Source: Lachancea thermotolerans CBS 6340
Lineage: Eukaryota > Ascomycota > Saccharomycetes > Saccharomycetales > Saccharomycetaceae
Reading direction: 5' to 3'
Assembly (NCBI RefSeq): GCF_000142805.1
Contig: NC_013081.1
Span: 372,001 to 436,000, forward strand
Length of the DNA: 64,000 nucleotides
Below the pieces are notes generated by a model. The model was not told the origin of the DNA and searched no databases. It saw nothing but the letters and a program-made list of their open reading frames with translations. The position numbers and the translations under genes were made by a program. Below, in pieces: positions 8,176 to 19,100 of the stretch. How positions within the stretch are numbered: the stretch's first letter is position 1; the number at the start of each line of letters is the position of its first letter.

Positions 8176-11100
8176 TTAGTAGCTTTTTTTGGCAGCCTTG
8201 ACTATTTGCTCTGTACGCAATGCTTTCGAAACTCTTTCTCGGAGAGATAAACTCTCTAGCACAAATTCAGCTTCGCCTTTTGCAATCAAAATTCGTAGAA
8301 TAACATCTTGAGTGGAGACTATGTTTTCGGCTGGGTTTTCTTCAGATGCTTTGATCTCCTTGTCAACTTCAAGCCTTCTTTTCCTTGAAGAATTCGCGAT
8401 AATAGTTCTTTTGCGTGCAAGCGTGTTAGCTCTTCTTAAGTTGGAGTTAGCCCTCCTTGGCCCGTCGGCGTCATTATTATTGACACCAAACATGGACTTA
8501 CGGTAGTCTCTGTTAAGTGCGTCTGCTTCGTTCTTGAGCTCAGAGACATTTTTGTCGTAAAATACAGGGATTAGTAGTAGTGCCTGGTAGTGCATATTCT
8601 TTAAATCTGTTAAAGGCGGTCCTTCTCCATTATTGTGGAAAAAATCTATGCACAGGGCTCTTAACCATTCAAACACAGTATCAATTTCGATCTGGGTCAA
8701 GGGTCTTTCAGACCCCGAGGATGCACTCATCCCAAGCTTAGCAACATCAACAGCATTTTCCCAAATTGATTTGTTTTTCACACTTCGTTGGTAAGCTCTT
8801 GGCGCATCTGAAAGAAAGGGAAGTAAAAGAGCGTCTGCTTCGTTCAATATCTCCTCCCAGGCTTCCAGCATAATTTTGTGGAGCAATTCTCGAGATAGAC
8901 GAGAAGCTAAAATATTCAAGTTGGCGTTCAAGTAGTCAAACAATGGAACTATTGAATCATAAATTTCGGTATTGCTAGGGCGAATTTGACCGTTGGCACC
9001 GCAGATTGTCTTCAAAGTAGTCCTTGAGAATGCAAAATGCACAAAAACTTGGAATTTGCTCACCATCAGCTCAATAGATCTGTCGCGAGCGCGGCTTAAC
9101 GACCTAAAAGCCCTGCCCATAGCAAACAATGCATCGACCCTTTCTGTCTCGACAGAAATCTGCAAAAATAACTGACCATGGGTATCGAGGTTCAGGCAGA
9201 CATCTTGAGGGTACCCATCATTTTTGAACTTATGCGGATCCAAGTACAAGAAACTCCTGCCAGACATTCTGGAGGAAGTTGAATCGGACTTAGGCTTATG
9301 GTGCCATAGAATGAAACTGAATGGCCGCGTATCGTTGACAGGAATTTCAATTTCAAATTCTTCATTCCATACTGGACGAGACGCTTTCAGCACCTCACGA
9401 GTTTTTGCAACCTCTCTTTTATTTTTTGCGTCAACGATACTAACAGTACTCAGAAGGCCGGCGTTGTGTGATGTCACTTGGACATTTTCAGCACGAATAA
9501 TCTTGACTGTGTACAAGTGTTTTAGTCCCTTATTTTGTCGGTCCGTCATCATTCGGCGTTTTGCGTCGAGCCGCTCGTGTTGGTTCACCACACTCGACAT
9601 TTCCTCAGGATTGATGCGCTCTTCAAGATCGCTGATCATTTGCATCATTTGATTGAGGTTGTTTAAGCATGTGCAGGTTTTACTCTGAAACTCATATGGC
9701 TTGGGAATCACAACATCACTCGACTTTAATGCACTTCTCATTTCACTGTATAACCATGTATTTTTCATTTTTGCTGCCGCAGTCTGCGAGATTACGTCCA
9801 AGACTTTTCTTTCGTTTTCCGTTTCCGCAAATTCTCCTTCCTCGCTCTGGCTAATGTTCATTTCACTCTCCACCAAGTTTGCAACTGTATTCGCGTAGTA
9901 ACTTAAGCCATCTGCGACAGATTTTAGCAGAAAGGTGCAAATTTTAGATATTTGGTACTGGTCGGCCCATCCAAGCTTCAGAAATAAATCGAATGACTCG
10001 TGAATCATTTTAAAAATGTCAATTACGGATGTGCTGTAGGTTTCCGACATATCTGCAGGCTCCCAATCTTCTTTCTCAAGGGCTGTTTTGACAACAGCCA
10101 GAGTACCCGAGCAGCAGTCATCGCAAAGCTCAGATAGATACTTGAGAAAGTGTTTTTCCAGTTTGAATGGAAATTTCTTGGACGGTTGAACTTGAGCGTA
10201 GACGTCCCGAAGCTCCCTTAAAGTTTTGTATGTCTCCGTAGCATCATACAGAGGAATTTTGTTCTGGTTCTCAGCTTTGGAGAAACGTTCAACTTGAGCC
10301 AGCATAGCCGAACAGTCTACTCCGAATGCTTCAATAAGAACTTTGGCACACTCGGAAGCAAGGTTTATTTGGTCGAGCAGTGGATTCTTATACTTCTTTT
10401 GTATGTCTTGAAGGTTTTTTAATATTTGGTCTGCAATATGCTTCACGTTGTGGATTTCCAGTGATCCATCTCTTGGCAGTCCTTTAACTAACGACACGTA
10501 GTATTGCTCACTCGTTCTAAACAAAACGCGGTGCAACCTTCTGGAGTGCTTTTTGAAAAGATTTGTTTCAGCAATATTATGACCCAAAAGTTCAAATCCA
10601 GGTTCAATGTATGTGTAGTAAATGCTTAGGATCGGTGAAAATTTTGGCATGAGCTTCTGATAGATAGCGCTTAAGCACAGATTAATGGAATTCATACATT
10701 GCTCGAAAGTTATTGTTAAATTCGACATCCATTCCTGCTGGTCTATGATCCTCCAAGTCGGTAAGGAACCCAGATCTTCCTCTTTAGACAACGCTTTTGT
10801 TGATATGATTTTGAAGAGCATTTCAAACTTTTCGGAGGCATTCGTTTCACCGCTCAAAGGACCTGCATTTGCTGCAGTATACAAAAGTGTTGCTTTTGTA
10901 GATGAAAGATCGACTCTCCAATAGTATGCGCACTTTGTTAGAAGAAATACGGCATCCTTCGGCAGTATCGAAGTCGCAGGGCCTGCAGAAAGTTCCTTTT
11001 CGAGTATAAGACGTGCTAACCCTGTATAAAGGTCTCTCGCCTTTTCAGGGATACTCCGCGAAAGGTCTGTAGCCTCATATTCAGAGGCACCGTGACGGCC

Positions 11101-12102
11101 AAACTTCGCAATTAACGCATCAAGCTCTTGCATTTCGCTTGTTTTCCATTCTTCAAATGATTTTGTAATTGGAAATGCATATGCGGACTCTGTATTGTCT
11201 TGAAGCGCAACTTTAGCCTTCAGCGCTCGCATGGAGCGTCCGAAAATTGAGTTGTTCGTTTCATTCACATTTTTAATCAAGATCTGCTGAAGCTCAATTT
11301 CTGACATGTTAAACAATTCCATCAGGTAAGCAGAATGTGCGACGTCAGAGAGCTTAAACGTAGGCTTGACAGCGGGTTCCGAAAGCTCGGTATTAGAGCC
11401 ATTACTAGGCAAAGATGAAAAAAGAGGCTCCATCGATTTGGGGTTACTAAACTGTTTCTTGTATTCGTGAATTCGAGTCACTAATCGGCTCTTGGAGCTT
11501 TCTTGCTGTGTCGCAAGCTGAGTTATGGTATCCAGAAAACAACAAACTTGGCTATAGAGTTCCTCTTTGGTTTTGGAAGTATTCCCGACCTTGGCCAATT
11601 CTCCGTTCGCAGCTTTAGTGAATAACATTACAAGCTCCTCAAGTCGCGTCAATGACAGTAAGCTTCTGGAGGCATGTGGGTCCAAAAAGGCATCATTGTA
11701 GAGCTTCAAAAGACTGCGTCGTAGTTGCGTTTGTTTCACTTTAATCTTGTCTATTGCCACCATCCTGAGGTAGTTTTCGAGCGTAGGTGTCAATTTTTGA
11801 AGCTGCTTTGCCTCTGCCTGATCCTTTCTTGCTCCATCATCTGAAAAAAGCCAAGATGACCGTTTGTTCCTCTTCTCCTTCGTACTCTTGCTAGCGGTTC
11901 TGACAGGACCCCTTGGCTTTACTGCCCTGATTTTGAACCTGGGCTCGTTAATGTATTCGATCAAAATGACCTTAAGAGTGTAGTGAAGAATCGCATCAAG
12001 CTCAGGCTGCGTCATGCTGGGCACGGGAGCACCAGACATTAGCAGATTGCTGGTGCTACCCGAGCTTATGGTACTAGAGGCCGACACATGCCTGGCTGCC
12101 AT
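8176..12102 (-). CDS. large MUN/MHD-C2 domain protein, YOR296W type
   Basis: The 1308-residue protein has a central C2 domain at about 855-985 (LYTVKIIRAENVQVTSHN to WNEEFEIEIPV). It is flanked by helical regions that fit the Munc13-homology MHD1 (before) and MHD2 (after, ending near 1230). This layout is that of UNC13-related fungal proteins such as S. pombe Ync13, which act in exocytosis at the division site. The S. cerevisiae counterpart by position and size is YOR296W (1289 residues), whose function is not established. The C2 domain lacks an obvious full set of calcium-binding aspartates. The ATG giving MAARHVSASS is chosen; a GTG two codons earlier is not needed. Confidence 0.82.
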   Translation of the reverse strand: MAARHVSASSTISSGSTSNLLMSGAPVPSMTQPELDAILHYTLKVILIEYINEPRFKIRAVKPRGPVRTASKSTKEKRNKRSSWLFSDDGARKDQAEAKQLQKLTPTLENYLRMVAIDKIKVKQTQLRRSLLKLYNDAFLDPHASRSLLSLTRLEELVMLFTKAANGELAKVGNTSKTKEELYSQVCCFLDTITQLATQQESSKSRLVTRIHEYKKQFSNPKSMEPLFSSLPSNGSNTELSEPAVKPTFKLSDVAHSAYLMELFNMSEIELQQILIKNVNETNNSIFGRSMRALKAKVALQDNTESAYAFPITKSFEEWKTSEMQELDALIAKFGRHGASEYEATDLSRSIPEKARDLYTGLARLILEKELSAGPATSILPKDAVFLLTKCAYYWRVDLSSTKATLLYTAANAGPLSGETNASEKFEMLFKIISTKALSKEEDLGSLPTWRIIDQQEWMSNLTITFEQCMNSINLCLSAIYQKLMPKFSPILSIYYTYIEPGFELLGHNIAETNLFKKHSRRLHRVLFRTSEQYYVSLVKGLPRDGSLEIHNVKHIADQILKNLQDIQKKYKNPLLDQINLASECAKVLIEAFGVDCSAMLAQVERFSKAENQNKIPLYDATETYKTLRELRDVYAQVQPSKKFPFKLEKHFLKYLSELCDDCCSGTLAVVKTALEKEDWEPADMSETYSTSVIDIFKMIHESFDLFLKLGWADQYQISKICTFLLKSVADGLSYYANTVANLVESEMNISQSEEGEFAETENERKVLDVISQTAAAKMKNTWLYSEMRSALKSSDVVIPKPYEFQSKTCTCLNNLNQMMQMISDLEERINPEEMSSVVNQHERLDAKRRMMTDRQNKGLKHLYTVKIIRAENVQVTSHNAGLLSTVSIVDAKNKREVAKTREVLKASRPVWNEEFEIEIPVNDTRPFSFILWHHKPKSDSTSSRMSGRSFLYLDPHKFKNDGYPQDVCLNLDTHGQLFLQISVETERVDALFAMGRAFRSLSRARDRSIELMVSKFQVFVHFAFSRTTLKTICGANGQIRPSNTEIYDSIVPLFDYLNANLNILASRLSRELLHKIMLEAWEEILNEADALLLPFLSDAPRAYQRSVKNKSIWENAVDVAKLGMSASSGSERPLTQIEIDTVFEWLRALCIDFFHNNGEGPPLTDLKNMHYQALLLIPVFYDKNVSELKNEADALNRDYRKSMFGVNNNDADGPRRANSNLRRANTLARKRTIIANSSRKRRLEVDKEIKASEENPAENIVSTQDVILRILIAKGEAEFVLESLSLRERVSKALRTEQIVKAAKKSY

Positions 12103-12278
12103 TACCACCCGCGGTTGTCTAAAGTTTCAATGACAAGAATTCATGGTTTTAGATCTATTATGAAATAATTATAGGAAGTTGGAGCTATAACAAAACAAGC
12201 TTCAATTTATGCAAGAATACAAAAGGGGTGTAATGTACAATCTTATAGGTTTCGATTATCGCCTTAATAAACCAAAAA

Positions 12279-12973
12279 TTAAGCGGTAGACACCTCTGTA
12301 GTAAAAGGGCTTCCAGCAGGTTCCGTCGCTTGGACTTTCTTGTCCCGACTATAAATATGTTTAGACAAACTTTTGTTCAATGCGAACATAGTGGTTTTGT
12401 CCCCAAAGATTGGCTTCATCAACTCATCGCAGAGAATCTCCCTCCTATCTTGTGGGTTTTGCAGATCTTGTTCTTTGATGTGTTCCCAAACTTTTTTCAC
12501 CACCTGCGTACGAGCCATCTCAGGCTCACCAACCAGCTTTTGCAGCTCATCGCTTAGTTGCATTTTCTTTTGGTTCAAGCTATTGCTGGACTCACTGACC
12601 TTGCGCTTCTTTTTGACTTTGGTGTTTCTGCTGTCTTTTTTGGCCTTGCCGTTGACCTTTTTGGCGAGCGTTCTAGCTACTTTGGCGTCATCTTCAACCA
12701 ATTCGTCCTGTGAAACTTCGGCACGAGCGTCTTGAAGGCGGTTGAAACGCTCGATAATCAGTGCATTGACTTTCTTCCTCTCTGGCTCAAGGTCTACCGC
12801 AAACAGTTCTTGTATGGCTCTTCTGATTCTTTTGGCACTAACTTCATCTGGATCGGAGACGCCTAAGATTGCCTGGTTTTTAAGAGATAGTTAGTCTTTA
12901 AGGCCCGAGAAAAGGGCTGCAGCTTCTTCTAACATACGTCGATCATAGAGATGTAAGTATCCAGCTCTGCCAT
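12279..12973 (-). CDS. TRI1: SWIB-domain protein, Tri1/Uaf30 type, spliced
   Basis: SWIB/MDM2-fold protein. Of the two duplicated yeast relatives, Uaf30 is part of the RNA polymerase I upstream activating factor and Tri1 is a less understood, sumoylated nuclear protein. The joined protein has 209 residues: an N-terminal DEK-C-like helical domain (MAELDTYISMID joined to AILGVSDPDEVSAKRIRRAI), a basic middle, and a SWIB domain (about 115-190) with QDRREILCDELMKPIFG and FALNKSLSKHI. Exon 1 is 12938-12973 (12 codons) and exon 2 is 12279-12872. Position next to RRS1 matches UAF30 (YOR295W), and closeness to RNH1/FUS2 matches TRI1 (YMR233W). It is the unduplicated ancestor of both. Confidence 0.9.
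12873..12937 (-). other. TRI1: spliceosomal intron in TRI1/UAF30
   Basis: Minus strand donor GTATGT (12937-12932), branch site GACTAAC (12896-12890, one base off consensus) and acceptor CAG (12875-12873). At 65 nt it is very short. It is phase 0 and, when spliced, restores a DEK-C-like N-terminus. Confidence 0.87.
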
Positions 12974-13181
12974 CTTGTTTTGAATAGATTGTCCCTCATT
13001 TTCCCTTCCAGCAACCGAAGGTTGAAATGCAAGAAATTTGATACTTGATGTTATAACCGATTCTTTCTGAAAACTTGCCGGGAAAAAATACACAATACTC
13101 CCACCTTGATGGGGCTTTAAAATGCACTAACTTATGGTATTATACAATTAGGTGGAGCGCAGAGAAAGTGGAGTCCTAGGT

Positions 13182-13799
13182 CTAGTTGGCCCCTTTCATG
13201 TTCCGCTTATGCTGGAGTTCGTTCTTCTTGATCAACTTCTTCCTCTCGGCTCTACTCAAGCTTCTAGGGTCAATGAGGTCGTCGCCAGCCTTTTTAGGCT
13301 CATCATCAACTTCCACCAGCCATTGTTTGTCGAGCTTTTTGTTAGCACCGTTGAACCCCCACTTTGGAACCCACTGGCCAGCATCCTCATCGTAAACCAT
13401 CTTGCCAGATCTTTCCTTTGGCTTGATACCCTTTTTGGCCGCAAATTGTTCCCACTTACTAGGGGCTTTAGGTTTGGGCAGTGGTTTCTCTCTGGGAAGC
13501 TCAGAGGTAGGCTCTGGAAGCTGGACCAAAGTCATACTGGCACTCTGACCGCTGGTGCCGTTGGCAGACTCTGTGGTACTCTTGATAGGCAATGATAAGA
13601 TCTGGTTGATCATAAGTTGGACGTTGTCACGAGAGATTTTCTTTATGTTCTCCTCGCGCTGCGCGTTGGATGAGTCTAGGTCATTTCTGTCAAGTGTGTT
13701 GGAGTCAAACACAGCCAAGTTCCCGAGGTCATATGTGACAGGAATGGGCTTCTCGACTGTAACAGGCAGATTCTTCTTCTCTTCGGCAAATGATGACAT
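13182..13799 (-). CDS. RRS1: ribosome biogenesis protein Rrs1
   Basis: Nuclear protein that with Rpf2 loads the 5S RNP into pre-60S ribosomes. The 205-residue protein (203 in yeast) shows the family segments VEKPIPVTYDLGNLAVFD, SRDNVQLMINQILSLP, PKPKAPSKWEQFAAKKGI and KMVYDEDAGQWVPKWG, and a basic C-terminus. Next to the TRI1/UAF30 gene, as YOR294W is to YOR295W. Confidence 0.97.
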   Translation of the reverse strand: MSSFAEEKKNLPVTVEKPIPVTYDLGNLAVFDSNTLDRNDLDSSNAQREENIKKISRDNVQLMINQILSLPIKSTTESANGTSGQSASMTLVQLPEPTSELPREKPLPKPKAPSKWEQFAAKKGIKPKERSGKMVYDEDAGQWVPKWGFNGANKKLDKQWLVEVDDEPKKAGDDLIDPRSLSRAERKKLIKKNELQHKRNMKGAN

Positions 13800-14031
13800 T
13801 GGAAGACGCAGGTTTCTTACACTCTAATGTACGAGTGTTGCCGATGCCATCAAGCTCATCGAGCTCATCTCATTGTTATATGGAAAATTTTGTGGTATCA
13901 TTTTTTACGTAGTACGCTGGCGGGTCCCTGCAGAGAACTCGCTATAAGTTGACGCTGGTGTTATATGTAGAGACTGGTGCGTCCCTTTCAAATCACTCAT
14001 TAAATTGTATTAGATCAGTTTAATTTGTGTC

Positions 14032-16005
14032 TTATATCTCAAACAGCTTTCGGACAACCCTACTCTCTACAGCTCTACCATGACAGTTCCAATTTTCATG
14101 AATTAGTTGTTTCGTGTAAAATCTCGAGGACGCAAAGGACTGTAGAATGTCGAAGTTGTCACCCTGTTCTCTTTCGCCTTTTTCAAGCATTTGCAATTCC
14201 CGCGTCAACAAGCGTTTTCCGCCGCTCAGAATCTCCATGTATTTCATCATGATTTGATTGTAGGACCGCATCAATAATATTGTGAACTGAGAGATCAAAT
14301 CCAGGTACTTGGGGATGCCGTCCAAAAGCTCCCTTTGAGTGCTTTGGAAATGGTTTGCGATCAGTTTGAATTTAATGCTGCGTGCGTCTTTCGACCCCAA
14401 AAACGACATGTAATCCTTTTTCAGCTCCTTCAGGTCCTGAATCTTAGATTGTATCATTTTAGAACTTTGCTTGGCTAGAGTCAAAGGAGCTATGACTTTC
14501 TCTTGTAAATCTCCTAACTTTGTTAGCATCACTTCTTGTCGCTGCTGGTGCAATTTATTGATGTAAATCGTGTAGATAGACTCCACATTGGGCTGTTCAG
14601 TCAAAAGCTGGCTTAGTGGCTCAAACTCAAATATTTTTCGCCACTCTTCGGCTTGCCTCATGTTTTGGTCAAGGATTGCCGCAATATCGAGATCGCTTAG
14701 CTCTTTCTCCAGTTTTTCCATATGTTTTCCAACTTGTTTGAATCGGCTTATGTAGTCCGCGAGAGTTGGATCCTCATTTTCTGCCTCATTTAATTTTACA
14801 TGGCTGGATATAACCGCAGCATCCATATCACCAACACTGAGGTGATCAGAGTACCTACTGGAGGAAAGAGAGAGATGGGTCTCACTCGACCTACACGAAT
14901 TGCCCTCCAAGGGCACTGTGAGGTGGTTACTGATGTTTGAAGATCGAGAATCAAAAGGCGCTTGCTCTTTCGCAACTGCCCCCTCATCCAAGAGTGTTTC
15001 GGCAGTGCTTAAGAAAGAATGAAACTTGTCGGCGAACATTCTTAACTTTTCCAATGCACTGCCCGACAGAAAATCTTCTCCCTCTCTGATAATGTTCAGT
15101 ATGTCTTTGTAAAACTCTCCTAGTCGTTTGACAGGAGCTGCTATTATGTCCTCGATCTTCACGAGGTCGGCTTTGTCTAGACAGCTCTCATACCATCTAT
15201 AGAACAGCGTGGATTTCGTCTTTTTGAGATGCTCGAGCAACTCAAGCTGTCTCCGGTGGCTCAAAAAGTAAGTACTGTAGGTGGATCTGATTTTGCTTAA
15301 GTGCGATTCAAAAAACTCAGCTGGATCAAAATGTTCAGCGAAAGATTCGGGAATTTCAAAACTTGCGTCAGGCCCTGACCACCTTGCGCATGCAGTTCCT
15401 GATTTACAGCATGATGACACATAATTTCGTAGGGATTTTACAAGAATTCGGCTGAGCTGAGATATTGTATCCATGTTTCCAAATAACAGAATTTCTTCGT
15501 TAGAGCTCTGCGCCATAAGTTTTCCGCTTGCCTTCTTGTGGTGCAGCTCCTTTCGATAAATCATGTTGAGCATATCAGTCATATATGCATAATCCTCCTC
15601 TCGTCCCAGAAAGTCGTAAAATGCATCAAAGAATTTCTTTCCTACAAACTCGGAAGTAGAAGCCGGCTTTGTTGGAGCTTTTTCAAAGTCCAAGTTGAGA
15701 GGTTCCGTTGAAGATATCAGTATGGAGGCCGACCGTTGAAAGCCCCGTGATTTTGGGGGCTTAGTGTGAATGCTATGAGTTTTCGCAGCTACTGGATATT
15801 TCGCGCTGGCTTTGTAATGACATTCGCTTGTCCACATGGACTTTGCGTAAGGATTAAAGGGTAAGGTTTCTCGAAGCTGTGACCCATTCTTGTATGCGCT
15901 TGACCCCCTATTAGGAAAAAAGGCTTCCCTACTATCGCGAATAGGCGTAAGCGTTGACTTTGCTGGGTAATCCAGCTGATATATTGAGTTGGTGGATTTA
16001 ATCAT
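14032..16005 (-). CDS. FUS2: Fus2-like cell-fusion Rho-GEF/BAR protein
   Basis: In yeast Fus2 is pheromone-induced, goes to the shmoo tip, and with Rvs161 and Cdc42 promotes cell-wall removal during mating. The 657-residue protein (677 in yeast) has a low-complexity basic N-terminus and a Dbl-homology-like helical domain (about 115-320, FVGKKFFDAFYDFLGREEDY onward). A second helical BAR-like region (about 415-640) contains SRFKQVGKHMEKLEKELSDL. The order RRS1-FUS2-PEP5 combines YOR294W with YMR232W-YMR231W. Two pheromone-response-like elements lie upstream. Sequence is only moderately conserved, so the call leans on domain order plus position. Confidence 0.87.
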   Translation of the reverse strand: MIKSTNSIYQLDYPAKSTLTPIRDSREAFFPNRGSSAYKNGSQLRETLPFNPYAKSMWTSECHYKASAKYPVAAKTHSIHTKPPKSRGFQRSASILISSTEPLNLDFEKAPTKPASTSEFVGKKFFDAFYDFLGREEDYAYMTDMLNMIYRKELHHKKASGKLMAQSSNEEILLFGNMDTISQLSRILVKSLRNYVSSCCKSGTACARWSGPDASFEIPESFAEHFDPAEFFESHLSKIRSTYSTYFLSHRRQLELLEHLKKTKSTLFYRWYESCLDKADLVKIEDIIAAPVKRLGEFYKDILNIIREGEDFLSGSALEKLRMFADKFHSFLSTAETLLDEGAVAKEQAPFDSRSSNISNHLTVPLEGNSCRSSETHLSLSSSRYSDHLSVGDMDAAVISSHVKLNEAENEDPTLADYISRFKQVGKHMEKLEKELSDLDIAAILDQNMRQAEEWRKIFEFEPLSQLLTEQPNVESIYTIYINKLHQQRQEVMLTKLGDLQEKVIAPLTLAKQSSKMIQSKIQDLKELKKDYMSFLGSKDARSIKFKLIANHFQSTQRELLDGIPKYLDLISQFTILLMRSYNQIMMKYMEILSGGKRLLTRELQMLEKGEREQGDNFDILQSFASSRFYTKQLIHENWNCHGRAVESRVVRKLFEI

Positions 16006-16108
16006 TTTGAACTTTTTGTCGTGTGCGGTGCATTAAAGTTTGCGAAATGTCCTTGATTCAAACCTGTGCCATTATATACTTCCATTTTAGAGGTTTGCTT
16101 GACAGTAG

Positions 16109-16155
16109 CGTTTCATTCGGGACATTTTGTATCCTTATAAATTGAAGTTGTTTCA
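16109..16155 (-). promoter_or_regulatory. FUS2: pheromone response elements upstream of FUS2
   Basis: On the FUS2 strand an exact Ste12 site TGAAACA lies at 16155-16149 and a near site ATGAAACG at 16116-16109, about 145 and 105 bp before the ATG. Paired PREs are the usual basis of pheromone induction. Confidence 0.55.
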
Positions 16156-16172
16156 GGATGTAACAAGGGTGT

Positions 16173-19100
16173 TCAATCCAGTTCTTGAACTCTTATGAAA
16201 GACGATTCTACCCCGCCTCTCCCGATGAAGTCTGTGACAATTTTGAAACGATCTTTGTTGTCTTTGTCATTCATGGCCAAGTTAAGTAGCTCTGTATCTA
16301 TTTGTGTTTCACTTTGAGCACGTTTCATGTTTTCAGAAGCCTCAAAATCAACAACGCATTGTGGGCATCTAAAGAATCTATTGTTGCTTTCTGATGATTC
16401 CTCCTCGTTGAGACACCTCTGGTGATAGATATGGTCACACTTAAAAAACACTAACGGTGCGCTTAGTGCTGTTTGGCATATATTGCAAGTTTGGTTCTTT
16501 AATTTAATCTGCGCTGGAGATTTATCGTCAGTCAAAGACTGTAGTTTACTTTCTTTCTCTTCAAGCTCCGACTCATAAGATTGTATGAGTTTTTTGTTGT
16601 TTTTAATCTCTTGGCTCTCGCTTTTGATGTGTTCGATCAAAATTTGCTGAACCAAGCCGAAGGACGCCACGTTGGATGAGCCTAGAACTTGGAGGATGTC
16701 GAGAAGAGGCATCAAGTCCTTTTCCAAAACTTTGTTCAGGATTTTTTCTCTGAAAACTGCCTCTCCGCCTATTTCTTTCATCATACTCTTAGAGCTTATG
16801 AAATGTGACAAACCCATTGAGTATAGCGCAGGTTCCTGCTCTCCGAATTTTTCTATGAACTTGAGCGAAGTTTTGGCGTCGTTTGTCAATGAAATGGACC
16901 TGAACTTATACGTTAAATCAAGTTTGCCAAATTTGGCAAATTCCAGCTCATCTTGTAGATCGTCTCCTTCTAAGGCCGCTTCGAAGTTGTTCACCTGGGA
17001 TATTAGCATCATCAAAGAATTGTCAACAGCTTTGTTCAACCTACCAGCGGAAGACGAGTCGACACTAGCAGTACTTGTTGTCGCTAGTTTTGTGCTTTCT
17101 TTATAAACAGTGTGAGCTTTGTCTCGCCATTCTTGTTGTCTTCCTTTTTCGTCGTCCTTAGCCAGCGTAAGATAAATATCGTAGAGGGTAGTCAAAATGA
17201 GTTGTTTGTCGTGATCAAAACCATGAAACTCGTTATAGCTTCCCAGGCAGGCCTCCAGAAAGACAACAAATTCAAAGGGTTGGTTAATGAAGGAGGTGAA
17301 TATCAGCGTTGGTTTAGGGGGTTGGTAAGTTGGGACGGAGGAAGTTATATCTTGTTCCTTCGACGTTGATACATTTTTCATGTACTCGATGAAGGAATTG
17401 TAACTGTAAAAAACGTTTTTATCAAACTTCTCCCGGCGCGAAACAACTGGATCGCTGACGCTTTCATATTTTAACGGCTGATATTTCCCGGTAAACAACT
17501 CTATGAGTAAAGCGTTGGTATCGTTTGGAAGCAATTCAAGTAGTTTTTTTGAAAACGCGACCAAAACCCGTAAAGTATCATCAACAGGCAAACTTTTGAT
17601 GTAACGCAGCGCTGAATGCGGATCCTTGAGTCCGTCGATTAGGATTTCGACGACGATCGCGGGGTCTTTTGAAAATTTTCTGGCAAGTTTGAAGCTTTGC
17701 AGGAAAAATCCGAAATCTTGTAAGAGTCTCAAAATCAGATCCAGATCAAATAGTTCGGTATCAGAGAAATAATAGGATTCATCGTCCTGTTTCCAATCCT
17801 CCTCAGGCTCTTCTTCCTCCAGATATTGACCGGACCTGCTGAAGTGTGTAACAAACTGTTCGATGCCCTCCTCGTTTTTGAGCTTAATGAGAGCTATTAG
17901 GTAAAGGGTAACATGGTCTGAGCTGCTCATCCCCTTTTTCATCATTGAAAGCAGGTAATAAGATAAGTCTGAAACACTAGAATTATCTGAAGTGCTGTTG
18001 ATGCCAAACTTTGCTATTACTTCACTTGTTTCAGTGACATTTAGACATTGAAGATATTGCTCGATTGCCTCCGTTTTGAGATTGATTTTGTAAAGGTGCT
18101 CTGCGAATTTTTTTCGTATTTTCTCTATCTCAATTGCACTCAAATTGCACTGTTGAGCTAGGTCAAGGGCAACTGGGAAAAGCTCTTTTTGCTCAACGAT
18201 CTGTAGTTTCTCTTTGATAGGTTTCTCATTTATTTTGTGCATGGTGCCATCTGAGGTGAGCAAAAGTACTGATGGATCTCCTGAAAAAACATTGGAGAAA
18301 ATATCGAGCACGCTTCCGGATATAAGAGTGTTCATTGCAATCAGCTTATTTTGAATGTCAAGTACTATGACTCTGTTGTTTGTCGTTGTTATATTTGCGA
18401 CATTAAGAGCCGTGTTGTTGGAAGTCTGAACACCTAATAAGATAAGGATGTGATGCTGATCCACAGCATATATCCTTTTGATCAACGGTAGCTCCATAAC
18501 TAAAGACCTCTTCTCGCCGTTTGATTTGTAGAAGTCCAAGGATTTCGCGGAACAACATATAAATTCTTGGCCATCGCAGCTCAAACAACTGCAGTTAAGG
18601 TCCAGGCCTGCACTTCCATTCAAAATTGTATCAGGCTTACCGTTGTTCCTTCCAGTAGTATTAAATAAAAATATTCCCGAAGTAGTTGATGCGAAACAGG
18701 TGCGACAATCGCGATCGAACATCAGCCCAGTAATAGGTTCTTTATTAGGATCATCGTAAATGACTCTTTGTCGAGAGCCGCGATCATGAATTATATCCCC
18801 TCTTATCAAAACAATGCGCCCGTTTACGAAGCCAATGGCTAAGCACGTTAGGTCATGCCAAATTGAGATTGCTGACAGTGGAAAGGTGTTCTTACCATTC
18901 TTAACCTCTATTAAGCTATGGTAATCAAACTCGTTTTTGGGCTGTTTGTCGAGTTTCCAAATTTTGATGGAGCATGGTCTTCCAAGCTGTTCCGCGGCAC
19001 TAACTATGTAATTGTCCGCAACAAAACGCAAGTATGTGACTTGAAACCCTTCAGAATATGCTTCGAACTCGAGCTCAACTTCCAAGCTCTTCAAGTTAAC

